Below are positions 1 to 9,443 of a stretch of 64,000 nucleotides of DNA, piece after piece. How positions within the stretch are numbered: the stretch's first letter is position 1; each line of letters begins with the position of its first letter. This stretch comes from CAYVQE01 sp964633205 (GTDB taxonomy: Bacteria; Myxococcota; B64-G9). Made by a program: the position numbers and the translations under genes. The notes beneath the pieces were generated by a model, which saw only the letters and a list, made by a program, of their open reading frames with translations, was not told the DNA's origin and ran no database searches. The DNA lies in NCBI GenBank assembly GCA_964633205.1, contig CAZWFN010000014.1:1-64000 (forward strand), given 5' to 3'.

Positions 1-67
1 CCTGGCCCGGCAGCTAGACGTAGCGCTGTTTTGCTGACAGCGCGGATGCCTCGTTTCCCGGAGCGGC

Positions 68-81
68 TTGACAGCTTGACA
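68..81 (+). promoter_or_regulatory. tandem TTGACA boxes upstream of the ACT gene
   Basis: Two TTGACA hexamers sit 8 bp apart (68-73 and 76-81) in a directly repeated GCTTGACA, about 70 bp before the first gene. They look like alternative -35 elements. A -10 match near 97-105 is poor, so this is only a candidate. The rest of 1-151 shows no coding signal. Confidence 0.3.
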
Positions 82-151
82 GGCTGAAGGCCGAGTTCAT
101 ACGCTGTGGCCAGAGATTTCACCTATCCGCGCCAGACCGGGAGGGTGTCCG

Positions 152-688
152 ATGCGGGAGTACCGAATCCTTTTTGCCTCCGGGCCGGATGGACCCGGAA
201 TCGTCCACCGGGTCAGCGCGTTTTTGTTCGATCGGGGCTGCAACATGGAGGACAGCCGGATGGCGGTGCTGGGCGGTCAGTTCGCCATGATGCTGCTGTT
301 CTCGGGCGAGCCGGCCGGTGTGGCCCGGCTCGAGGGCGATCTGTCCGGCTTGACGGCCGAGTCCGGGTTGAAAGCCGAGTTGCTGCCGGCCCAGGCGCCG
401 ACCGCGGTCGAGCCCGAGCCGGCGCTGCCGGTGCGGGTCGAGCTGGTGGCCATGGATGCCCCCGGCATCATGGTGCGGCTGGCCGACATCCTGCGGCGGC
501 TGCGGGTCAATATCGATTCGCTGGAGTCCCACCTGGCCCCGGCGCCGGCTTCCGGCACCAGCATCTCGTCGGTCAAGCTCAGGATCGCCGTGCCGCGCGA
601 TGTCTCGCCGGTGGCGGTCAAGGAGGAGCTGACGCGGCTGGCCACCGACATCAACATCGATATCCTCTTCCAGCCGGTGCAGGAGTAG
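152..688 (+). CDS. double-ACT-domain protein, GcvR-like
   Basis: A 178-residue protein made of two ACT domains (about residues 3-80 and 92-170) and little else. This is the architecture of GcvR, the regulator of the glycine cleavage system, and of related small amino-acid-sensing proteins. Each half begins with the typical strand-then-DxPGI pattern (DGPGIVHRV, DAPGIMVRL), where amino-acid ligands usually bind at the dimer interface. It has no DNA-binding domain, so it would act through a protein partner. It starts at ATG after GGGAGG and ends 4 bp before the TTG start of a sigma54 response regulator, so the two are probably co-transcribed. The ACT fold is clear. A specific role in glycine cleavage is an inference from GcvR, and no gcv genes are in the window. 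Confidence 0.8.
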   Translation: MREYRILFASGPDGPGIVHRVSAFLFDRGCNMEDSRMAVLGGQFAMMLLFSGEPAGVARLEGDLSGLTAESGLKAELLPAQAPTAVEPEPALPVRVELVAMDAPGIMVRLADILRRLRVNIDSLESHLAPAPASGTSISSVKLRIAVPRDVSPVAVKEELTRLATDINIDILFQPVQE

Positions 689-692
689 GCCC

Positions 693-2108
<1,416 letters not shown>

Positions 2109-2119
2109 CCCGCGGCCGC

Positions 2120-3139
2120 TCAGGGCTCGACGAAGACCGGTTCGGCCCGCGGCTCGACCGACATCTTCTGGCTGCGGCCGTCGGGCCAGCGGACGGCGAT
2201 CTCCACCCGGGACCGATCGCGGCCCTGGCCATAGCGGGCGGTCAGCCGCGCCGCCTCGGCCAGGGCGGCGGCGCTGGGCCGGCCCTCGATCAGGGTGGTC
2301 GGTCCGGCGTGGGCGCTGGCCTCGAGCAGCACCCCGCGAGGGGCGAAGCGGGCGATGACCGCGTTGTCTCGCTGGTGACGGCCGACCACGGCCCGGGCGT
2401 CGTCCGGCAGCACCAGGTGGCGGCCGACCGAAAGCAACAGGGGGTCGTCGCGCAGCAGCCGCCGGCCGGGACGCCGCTCCAGCCGGTCGTGGACGCGGGC
2501 GGCGTAGCGCGGGTCGGTCAGCAGGCAACCGCCGGCCGGAGTGGGCAGATCGCGCAGGCCCCAGCGCGCGGCCAGCGCGAACTGGCGCTGGCGCGATCGG
2601 CCCTGGATGCCGAGCAGGTCGGCCCGCCGCAGCAGGCCGGCGCGTTCGGGGGCGGTGGGCGGAAGCAGGGCGCCCGACAAAGGCCGCAGCAGCCGATCGT
2701 CCAGGCCGCTGATGCGCGCGATGCGATCCAGCGCCTGGCGGTTCTGGCTCATCGGCCGCTGGCCGAGCACCTCACCGGTGAACACGAAGGCGGCCCCGTC
2801 GGCCTCGAGCCTCCGGCCGGCCAGCGCCAGCATGTGGGCGTGGCAGTCGATGCAGGGGTTGGCGCCCGCGCCATAGCCGTGCGCTGGATCGGCCAGCAGC
2901 TCCATGAATTCGTCGCGAATGTCGCAGACCTCGACCCGGGCAGCGGTCTGGGCCAGCGCCGGCGGAGGCGGTGGGGTGGCCTCCGCATCCGCCTGCCAGC
3001 AACGCAGGTGCGCGGCCTCGAAGCCGATGGCGAAGTGCAGCCCGCGCACCGCGAAACCCAGCGATTCGACCAAACGCACCGCCAGCAGGCTGTCCAAACC
3101 GCCCGAGACCACTCCGATCGCGATGTCCTCGGTCGCCAT
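2120..3139 (-). CDS. ThiI/MnmA-like tRNA-thiolation ATP-pyrophosphatase with C-terminal NFACT-R-like domain
   Basis: A 339-residue protein. The N-terminus holds a PP-loop (VSGGLDSLLAV, about residues 9-19) as in ThiI, MnmA and TtuA, which adenylate tRNA before sulfur transfer. Cysteine motifs follow: NPCIDCH (about 100) and PAGGCLLTDP (about 215), the latter a signature of this thiouridylase-like family. The last 100 residues (RRLLRDDPLLLSVGRH onward) resemble the NFACT RNA-binding domain found fused to such ATPases in other bacteria. ATG at 3139 begins right at the conserved start of the PP-loop domain. The open frame continues upstream to 3490 but lacks a plausible start or conserved sequence there. 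It is convergent with the sigma54 regulator (11 bp gap). The modified nucleoside (s2U or s4U) is uncertain. Confidence 0.75.
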   Translation of the reverse strand: MATEDIAIGVVSGGLDSLLAVRLVESLGFAVRGLHFAIGFEAAHLRCWQADAEATPPPPPALAQTAARVEVCDIRDEFMELLADPAHGYGAGANPCIDCHAHMLALAGRRLEADGAAFVFTGEVLGQRPMSQNRQALDRIARISGLDDRLLRPLSGALLPPTAPERAGLLRRADLLGIQGRSRQRQFALAARWGLRDLPTPAGGCLLTDPRYAARVHDRLERRPGRRLLRDDPLLLSVGRHLVLPDDARAVVGRHQRDNAVIARFAPRGVLLEASAHAGPTTLIEGRPSAAALAEAARLTARYGQGRDRSRVEIAVRWPDGRSQKMSVEPRAEPVFVEP

Positions 3140-3205
3140 GGGCGTATTGTGGGCCGCCGCCGCCCGGATCGCAAATCGGGGGCAGGCAGGGGGCCGGTCG
3201 CCGGC

Positions 3206-3235
3206 TTGACTTGGGCGGCGAGCGGGTGAAATAAT
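3206..3235 (+). promoter_or_regulatory. candidate promoter of the chemotaxis operon
   Basis: TTGACT (3206-3211), an 18-bp spacer and AATAAT (3230-3235), which matches TATAAT at five of six positions, lie about 40 bp before the cheY start. It is the only AT-rich stretch in the intergenic region. It reads as a vegetative (sigma70-type) promoter. Confidence 0.55.
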
Positions 3236-3275
3236 CCAAAATCCGAAGGCTTGCAGTCTGCGTTGGAGGTGGCTG

Positions 3276-3650
3276 GTGGGTTTGAACGTGCTGGTGGTCG
3301 AAGACAGCCCGGCCATGCGTATCCTGATCGCCTCGACCGTCGAGGAGATCGCCGGCGTCAGCGCCAGCGAGGCGGAATCGGGCTTCGAGGCGCTCAAGAT
3401 GCTGCCGCGCGGCGATTTCGCCCTGATCATCACCGACATCAACATGCCGGACATCAACGGGCTGGAGCTGATCCGGTTCATCCGCGACAACGAGCGCTAT
3501 CGGGACACCCCGCTGATCATCATCTCGACCGAGTCCAGCCAGCGCGATCGGGAACGGGGCCTGGCTCTGGGCGCCAATGCCTACCTGGTCAAGCCGTTCG
3601 AGCCCGCGGAGCTGAAGGAGACCGTCGAGCGCTACCTCAAGGACGGGTGA
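3276..3650 (+). CDS. cheY: CheY-type single-domain response regulator
   Basis: A 124-residue stand-alone receiver: acidic pair E9/D10, phospho-acceptor D54, a switch S/T region (IIISTESS) and the conserved lysine in YLVKPF. It opens the chemotaxis operon and would be phosphorylated by the CheA encoded immediately downstream. It starts at GTG, 7 bp after GGAGG. Its TGA overlaps the cheA ATG by one base, so translation is probably coupled. Output could be the flagellar switch or another machine such as type IV pili, since no motility genes are in the window to decide. The receiver call is certain. The CheY role follows from position. Confidence 0.9.
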   Translation: MGLNVLVVEDSPAMRILIASTVEEIAGVSASEAESGFEALKMLPRGDFALIITDINMPDINGLELIRFIRDNERYRDTPLIIISTESSQRDRERGLALGANAYLVKPFEPAELKETVERYLKDG

Positions 3651-5722
3651 TGGCCGAGATCGTCGACGGCATCAGCGACAAGGCGCTGGCCGAGTTCCTG
3701 TCCGAGGCCCAGGAGATCGTCGAGGGTCTCAACCGCGACGTGCTCAAGCTCGAGGCCGATCTCAAGCGCGACCGGCGCGATCCGGAGCTGATCAACCAGA
3801 TCTTCCGCTCGGCCCACTCGCTCAAGGGCCTGTCGGGCATGTTCGGCGCCCAGAAAATGGCCGATTTCGCCCACCATCTCGAGACCTTGCTCGACGCCGT
3901 GCGGCTCGGCCGGGTGGCGCCGGCGGACGCGGTGATCGACGTCTTGTTCGAGTCGGTCGAGCTGTTCAACCGCCTGATCGCCGAATCCAGCGGCGGGCCC
4001 AAGGTGACCAAGAAGGCGGTGACCGGCTTGCGCAAGCAGCTCGATGCCGCCATGGTGGACGCGGCCGAGCAGTCGGGCGACAACCCGCTGCAGCAGGTGG
4101 ACATCGATCCGGCCATCCTGTCGGTGTTGACCGAGTACGAGGAGTACCGGCTGATCGACAATATCCGCCGCGGGGTAAGGCTCTACCGGGTGCACGCGGC
4201 CTTCGATCTGATGAGCTTCGACGAGGGCCTCGCCCGGCTGAGCGCGGAGCTCAAGACGCTCGGCGAGCTGATCACCACCTTGCCCAGCTCCCAGTCCTCG
4301 GGCGAGCAAGGGATCGACTTCGACATCATCGTCGGCACCGGCGAGCCGGCGGCGGTGCTGGGCGAGCGGATCGGGGGCGACGGCATCCAGATCCACCCCA
4401 TCGCGCGCCGGACCGCCGGCGAAGCGGACGCCGCCGCGCCGGCACCGGTCGTGCCGGTCGCGGCCGAGTCGGAGGCGGCCGCGGCGGCGGCCGGTGACGA
4501 GCCGGCCGGGCCGATGAGCCTGCGCTCGGTCAGCCAGACGGTGCGAGTGGACATCGACAAGCTCGACGTGCTGATGAACGCCGTCGGTGAGCTGGTGCTG
4601 GTGCGCACCACCATCCAGAATATCTCGGAGCAGCTCAAGACCGAGATGGGCTTCAGCGGGGTGGCGGTCGATCTGTTCAAGGAGTCGCGCAACTTCGAAC
4701 GCAAGCTCGACGAGCTGCAAGCGGGCATCATGGAAGTGCGCATGGTGCCGCTGGGGCAGAACTTCGACAAGCTGTCGCGGATGGTGCGCAAGGTCTCGCG
4801 TGCGGCCGGCAAGGAGGTCGAGCTGCACATCCGGGGCGCCGACACCGAGCTGGACAAGCTGATCGTCGAGGAGCTGGCCGATCCCTTGCTCCACGTGCTG
4901 CGCAACGCCATCGATCACGGCATCGAAGAGCCGGCCGCGCGCACCGCCGCCGGCAAGCCGGCCGCCGGGCAGATCGAGATCAGCGCCTACCAGAAGGGCA
5001 ACCACGTGGTGATCGAGATCGCCGACGACGGCCGCGGCGTCGATCTGGAGCAGGTCAAGGCCAAGGCCGCCGAGCGCGAGCTGGCCGACCGCGAGCACCT
5101 GACCGAGATGAACCGCCGCGATCTGCTCAACCTGCTTTTCACGCCCGGCTTTTCTACCAGCGAGGCGGTCAGCGAGCTGTCGGGCCGCGGCGTCGGGCTG
5201 GACGTGGTCAAGACCAACATCGCCGATCTGAGCGGCATGATCGACTTGCAGACCGAGCCCGGCCGCGGCACCCGGTTCATCATCACCTTGCCGATCACGC
5301 TGGCCATCATCCGAGCCTTGATCATCCGCATCAACGAGCGCGTCTACGCCATCCCGCTCAACTCGGTGGTCGAGATCATCAGCGTGCGGCCGAGCCGGCT
5401 GCGCACCATCGAGCGCCACGAGATGCTCGAGCTGCGCGGCGCCACGCTGCCACTGCTGCGGCTGAACGAGCTGTTCGGGCTCGGCCCGACCAGCGAGGAG
5501 GGCCAGGGCGAGCTGTTCGTGGTGGTGGTCGGCCTGGCCGAGAGCCGCCTGGGGGTGGTGGTCGACGGTTTGATCGGCCAGCAGGACATCGTGATCAAAC
5601 CGCTGGGCCGCAGCCTGTCGCAGGTCCCCGGCATCGCCGGGGCGACCAACCTGGCCAACCAGCAGACCATCCTGGTGCTGGATATCGGAGCGTTGATCGA
5701 GGAGACCCTGGCCCGAGACTAG
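3650..5722 (+). CDS. cheA: chemotaxis histidine kinase CheA
   Basis: 690 residues in the CheA order. The HPt (P1) domain has H56 in RSAHSLKG. A central segment (about 160-260, from LTEYEEYRL to FDIIVGT) takes the place of a classical P2 CheY-docking domain. Next come the P3 dimerisation helices (about 290-350), the P4 ATPase with N-box NAIDHG, G1 DDGRGVD and G2 SGRGVGLDVV, and a C-terminal CheW-like P5 domain (about 550-690). It autophosphorylates in complex with receptor and CheW and passes phosphate to CheY and CheB. The true start is the ATG at 3650, overlapping the cheY stop. The same frame extends upstream through cheY only as a chance opening. An Ala/Pro/Glu-rich linker lies at about 265-285. 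Confidence 0.95.
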   Translation: MAEIVDGISDKALAEFLSEAQEIVEGLNRDVLKLEADLKRDRRDPELINQIFRSAHSLKGLSGMFGAQKMADFAHHLETLLDAVRLGRVAPADAVIDVLFESVELFNRLIAESSGGPKVTKKAVTGLRKQLDAAMVDAAEQSGDNPLQQVDIDPAILSVLTEYEEYRLIDNIRRGVRLYRVHAAFDLMSFDEGLARLSAELKTLGELITTLPSSQSSGEQGIDFDIIVGTGEPAAVLGERIGGDGIQIHPIARRTAGEADAAAPAPVVPVAAESEAAAAAAGDEPAGPMSLRSVSQTVRVDIDKLDVLMNAVGELVLVRTTIQNISEQLKTEMGFSGVAVDLFKESRNFERKLDELQAGIMEVRMVPLGQNFDKLSRMVRKVSRAAGKEVELHIRGADTELDKLIVEELADPLLHVLRNAIDHGIEEPAARTAAGKPAAGQIEISAYQKGNHVVIEIADDGRGVDLEQVKAKAAERELADREHLTEMNRRDLLNLLFTPGFSTSEAVSELSGRGVGLDVVKTNIADLSGMIDLQTEPGRGTRFIITLPITLAIIRALIIRINERVYAIPLNSVVEIISVRPSRLRTIERHEMLELRGATLPLLRLNELFGLGPTSEEGQGELFVVVVGLAESRLGVVVDGLIGQQDIVIKPLGRSLSQVPGIAGATNLANQQTILVLDIGALIEETLARD

Positions 5723-5746
5723 TCCCGGGACGGTGGGAGGTGCGCG

Positions 5747-6376
5747 GTGACCGACGGCGAGCGGCGAGGAGACGAAGGGCGGCGCCCGACAGCCAGTTCG
5801 GCTGAATCGTTGGGCCGCGCGCTCGACGAGTTCTTCGTGCAGGCGAGCGACCCGGAGCACGTCGAGCCGGTGGCGCCCGACATCCACCAGGCGCTGGCCG
5901 AGCCCGCCGCCGCAGCGGGGGTCCAGCAGTACCTCAGCTTCCGGCTCAACGACGAATTGTACGCCGTCGGCATCGGCGCCATCAACGAGATCATCAAACC
6001 CGGTCTGTTCACCCAGGTGCCGCGGACCGAACCGGTCATCATGGGTGTGCTGTCGTTGCGGGGCAATATCGTGCCGGTGGTCGACCTGCGCTTGCTGCTG
6101 GGACTCGACGATTTGCCGCAGACCCGCCGCAGCCGGGTGCTGATCGTCGAGGCGCGGGGCGAACGGGTGGGGCTGCTGGTCGACGAGGTGCGCTCTGTCA
6201 TCCGGTTGACCGACGAGAGCATCGAGGCGCCGCCGCCGGTGTTCGATCGGCTGGAGTCCGAGCACATGCTGGGGCTGGGACGGTTCGACGGCGAACTCTA
6301 TACGCTGCTCGATCTGGAGTCGGTGATCCAGATCGAGCGCTACATCCACAAGGCGCGGGGAGGGCGCGGCCGGTGA
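5747..6376 (+). CDS. cheW: CheW-type coupling protein with N-terminal extension
   Basis: A 209-residue protein. The CheW domain spans about residues 60-205 (YLSFRLNDELYAVGIGAINEI, then LSLRGNIVPVVDLR). It is preceded by about 55 polar residues absent from minimal CheW proteins. CheW couples receptors to CheA. The GTG start lies 10-12 bp after GGGAGG, and the next cheW overlaps its end by 4 bp (GTGA). Carrying two different cheW genes in one operon suggests either paralogues with different affinities for the receptor or CheA, or mixed rings in the array. The function of the N-terminal extension is unknown. Confidence 0.88.
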   Translation: MTDGERRGDEGRRPTASSAESLGRALDEFFVQASDPEHVEPVAPDIHQALAEPAAAAGVQQYLSFRLNDELYAVGIGAINEIIKPGLFTQVPRTEPVIMGVLSLRGNIVPVVDLRLLLGLDDLPQTRRSRVLIVEARGERVGLLVDEVRSVIRLTDESIEAPPPVFDRLESEHMLGLGRFDGELYTLLDLESVIQIERYIHKARGGRGR

Positions 6377-6867
6377 GCGTGGATCGGACAGATGCGGGCC
6401 GCATCGTGCAGATGGCGGCTTTTCGGGCTGGCGATCAGGATTACGTGATCGACATCATGCGCATCCGCGAGATCATCAATCCGTTGCCCGTCACGCCGGT
6501 CCACGACGAGACCGGTTTGCTCGAAGGGGTGATCAACCTGCGCGGGGTCATCATACCGGTCGTCGATCTGCGCCAGCGGCTGGGGCTGTCAGCGGCCGAA
6601 CAGACGCGCCAGACCAAGATCATCATCGCCACGGTGGGTGAGCGGGTGGTGGGTTTTCGGGTCGATGAGGTGCTCGATGTGGTGCGCCTGCCGCGCAGCC
6701 ACATCCGGCCCGCGCCCCGGCTCGACGAGCAGCGCGAGCCCGGCTTGTTCCTGGGCGTCTGCGAGGTCGACCAGCAGCTGCTGCTGTTGTTGAACCTGAA
6801 GCGGGTTCTGACGCCGGCTTTCTTCGGAGACGAGCCCCCGGATGCGGGCTCGGGAGGCGAGGTCTGA
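6373..6867 (+). CDS. cheW: CheW-type coupling protein (second copy)
   Basis: 164 residues, essentially one CheW domain (AFRAGDQDYVIDIMRIREI, then GVINLRGVIIPVVDLRQRLG). It begins at a GTG that overlaps the stop of the first cheW and ends 2 bp before the GTG of the receptor gene, so translation is coupled on both sides. It aligns with the first CheW through the two-barrel core but lacks the N-terminal extension. Its expected role is bridging CheA and the MCP encoded next to it. There is no response-regulator domain, so it is not CheV. Confidence 0.92.
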   Translation: MSVDRTDAGRIVQMAAFRAGDQDYVIDIMRIREIINPLPVTPVHDETGLLEGVINLRGVIIPVVDLRQRLGLSAAEQTRQTKIIIATVGERVVGFRVDEVLDVVRLPRSHIRPAPRLDEQREPGLFLGVCEVDQQLLLLLNLKRVLTPAFFGDEPPDAGSGGEV

Positions 6868-6869
6868 AC

Positions 6870-9443
6870 GTGGACGTCGAGGACACTCTGCGCCGGTTGG
6901 AATTCAAGCGGCCGCAGGCGGTGCTGTTGGCGGTCACCCTGCTGTTTTTGGTGCTGATGGGGTTGCTGATGTCGGGGCTGCGGCAGTTGTTTCTGCCCCT
7001 GATGTTGACCATCGGCGGGGTCTTGCTGCCACTGGCCGGGGTGCGCCTGTGGGGCAGCCGGCGCATGCTGCGGTCGTTGCGCCGAATGCTCGAGCAGGTC
7101 GAGGCCGGCCGGACCATGAGCCGCCAGGAAATCCGGCGCGCCTTGGGACGGGTCGATGGTCACGCCCTGCGCGATACCCTCTGGATTCTCTCGCTGTGGC
7201 TGGTGGGCATCACCGCCATCGAGCTGATCGCCGGCTTCTGGATCGGGCTGACAGCGTTCCAGCACGCCATGGTGCTGCTGCTCGGCCTGGTCGGGGCCAT
7301 GGCCGAGTCGATGCTGGTCTACCACACCGATCTGCGGCTGTTGACGCCGGTGCGGCGCCGGATCGAGCGGCTGCTGCCCGGCGGCGGCGATGCGGTGCGG
7401 CCCAGGGGCAGCCTGGCGGGCCGCATGTTGGTCGCCCAGACCTTGCTGAGCCTGGTGGTGCTGGTGCTCAGCGGGGCCATCTGGTTCGGCCGCTCGCGGC
7501 AAGCGGTGGCCGAGGGCTTGCTGGAACAGCAGCGCGAGACCTTCTCACGGATCGGAGCGCGGCTGGAGCGCGCGCTGGGCCGGGCCTTGGAGCCGAGCGC
7601 AGCGCTGAAGCTGGCCGCGATCGATGCGGCCTCGTTGTCCGATCTGGTGCTGACCGATGCCCGGGGCAAGCCTTTGGCCGGAGCCCGCCGGGTCGACGCC
7701 GGCTGGCTGCAGCGGCTGACCGAGGCCGGGGCGCGTGACTGGCTGGAACGGCGGGCGCCCTTTCTCTACCTGGCCCAGCCCGTCGGTGACAACCGGCGTC
7801 TGTTCTGGCTCCACGGGGACGAGGACTTGACCGCCGATACGATCGAGCCCTTGCTGCTGGCCCTGCTCGGCGGCTCGTTGGCCTTGCTGCTCGGCTTGCT
7901 GCTGGCCCGCTCGATCACCCTGTCCGGTCTGCGGGCCTTGCGGCTGCTGCGCGAGAGGGTACAGCGCTTCGCCGGTGGCGAGTTCGATCAAAAGCTGATG
8001 GTCGGCGGCAGCGACGAGGTGGCCGGGCTGAGCCGGAGCCTGGAGGAGCTGGCGGATCGGGTGCGGTCCCTGGTCCACGCCGGCCGCCGCGCCAGCCAGG
8101 GCGTGCGCGAACACCAGCAGCGTCTGGTCGGACGGCTGGAGTCGATGCGCCACGGGGTCGACGAGCGCTCCCGCATCGCCGAGAGCACCGCGGCTTCGGT
8201 GGTGCAGATGCGATCATCGATCCAGAGCATCTCGGAGCAGGTCGATTCGCTGCGCCAATCGTCCTCCGATTGCTCCTCGTCGTTGTTCGAGATCGAGCAG
8301 AGCGTGCGCGAGGTCTCCAGCGCGGCCGACAACCTGCAGGGGCTGGTCGACGACAACGCTTCGGGCATCGATCAGATCACCCGCTCGATGGCCGGGGTGG
8401 CCGAGAACGTCGAGGCATTGACCCGGCGGGCCGAGGAGACCGATGCCTCGGTCTCGGCCATGGGCGCCGCCATCCAGCAGGTGGCCGACAGCACCTCCCA
8501 GACCCAGCAGCTCAGCGAGCAGGTCAGCGAGTTCGCCTCACGGGGTGCCAGCTCGGTGGCCGAGACGATCGACGGCATCCACGAGATCCAGCGGGTGACC
8601 GGTGAGGGGCGCGAGGTCATCAACCGCCTGGGCCAACAGATGGACGCGGTCGGCAAGATATTGACGGTCATCTCCGACGTGGCCCAACAGACCAACCTGC
8701 TGGCGCTCAATGCGGCCATCATCGCCGCTGCGGCTGGCGAGCACGGCCGCGGCTTCGCCGTGGTGGCCGACGAGATCAAGGACCTGGCCGATCGTACCGC
8801 CACCTCGACGAAGGAGATCGCGGGATTGATCAAATCGGTTCAGGCGGATTCGCGCCGGGCGGTCGACGCCATCGAGCGCGGCTCGGGCAGCGTCGAGCGC
8901 GGTGTGGAGCTGGCCAACAACGCCGGTGAGGCGCTGCAGCAGATTCTGGACGCGGTGGCCGACGTCAACCGCATGGCCGCCGACGTCGACCGCTCGCTGG
9001 GCGATCACGGCCAGCTGGCCAGCAGCATCAGCCGTTCGATGGGCGAGATGGCCGCCATGCTCAAGGAGGTCCGCCGCGCCATGGGCGAGCAGACCCAGGG
9101 CGGTGCGCGCATCGCCCGCGCCTCCGAGCAGCTGCGCGAGGAGGCCCACTTCGTGGTGCGCTCGGCCGGCGAGCAGGTGCAGGCCGTCTGCGGCGTGGGG
9201 CAGAACATGGAGCGCATCAGCGAGGGGATCGGCTTCGTGGCCAAGGCGATCGCCGAGCAGTCCCAGGGGGTCGGCCATGTGGCCAAGGCGGCCGAGGAGG
9301 TACGCGATGCCACCATGCAGGATGCGGCCCGGGTGGCCGATGTCGAGGAGATCGCCGATCGCATCGGGCGCATCGCCAACGAGATGCGCGAGCGGCTGGC
9401 CTGGTTGGGCGAGCCGCCGGCGGGCGGAGACGAGGGCGCATGA
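6870..9443 (+). CDS. methyl-accepting chemotaxis protein with multi-helix N-terminal membrane region
   Basis: 857 residues. Four hydrophobic segments lie in the first 150 residues. A further segment near 190 and another near 335 flank a small probably periplasmic domain (about 215-325). HAMP (about 345-400) and a long coiled-coil signalling domain follow. The hairpin tip is clear (QQTNLLALNAAI, GRGFAVVADEIKDLADRT) but reads NAAIIAAAAGE at about 614-624 instead of the usual NAAIEAARAGE, so a conserved Glu and Arg are replaced by Ile and Ala. Starts at GTG 2 bp after cheW and overlaps the HEAT gene (ATGA). It is the only receptor in the operon and is presumably dedicated to this CheA. The ligand is unknown. 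Confidence 0.92.
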   Translation: MDVEDTLRRLEFKRPQAVLLAVTLLFLVLMGLLMSGLRQLFLPLMLTIGGVLLPLAGVRLWGSRRMLRSLRRMLEQVEAGRTMSRQEIRRALGRVDGHALRDTLWILSLWLVGITAIELIAGFWIGLTAFQHAMVLLLGLVGAMAESMLVYHTDLRLLTPVRRRIERLLPGGGDAVRPRGSLAGRMLVAQTLLSLVVLVLSGAIWFGRSRQAVAEGLLEQQRETFSRIGARLERALGRALEPSAALKLAAIDAASLSDLVLTDARGKPLAGARRVDAGWLQRLTEAGARDWLERRAPFLYLAQPVGDNRRLFWLHGDEDLTADTIEPLLLALLGGSLALLLGLLLARSITLSGLRALRLLRERVQRFAGGEFDQKLMVGGSDEVAGLSRSLEELADRVRSLVHAGRRASQGVREHQQRLVGRLESMRHGVDERSRIAESTAASVVQMRSSIQSISEQVDSLRQSSSDCSSSLFEIEQSVREVSSAADNLQGLVDDNASGIDQITRSMAGVAENVEALTRRAEETDASVSAMGAAIQQVADSTSQTQQLSEQVSEFASRGASSVAETIDGIHEIQRVTGEGREVINRLGQQMDAVGKILTVISDVAQQTNLLALNAAIIAAAAGEHGRGFAVVADEIKDLADRTATSTKEIAGLIKSVQADSRRAVDAIERGSGSVERGVELANNAGEALQQILDAVADVNRMAADVDRSLGDHGQLASSISRSMGEMAAMLKEVRRAMGEQTQGGARIARASEQLREEAHFVVRSAGEQVQAVCGVGQNMERISEGIGFVAKAIAEQSQGVGHVAKAAEEVRDATMQDAARVADVEEIADRIGRIANEMRERLAWLGEPPAGGDEGA

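Noticed and set aside
3251..3649. N-terminal extension of CheA through cheY
   Set aside because: The frame is open by chance; CheY has its own GTG and ribosome site, and CheA homology begins at the ATG at 3650.
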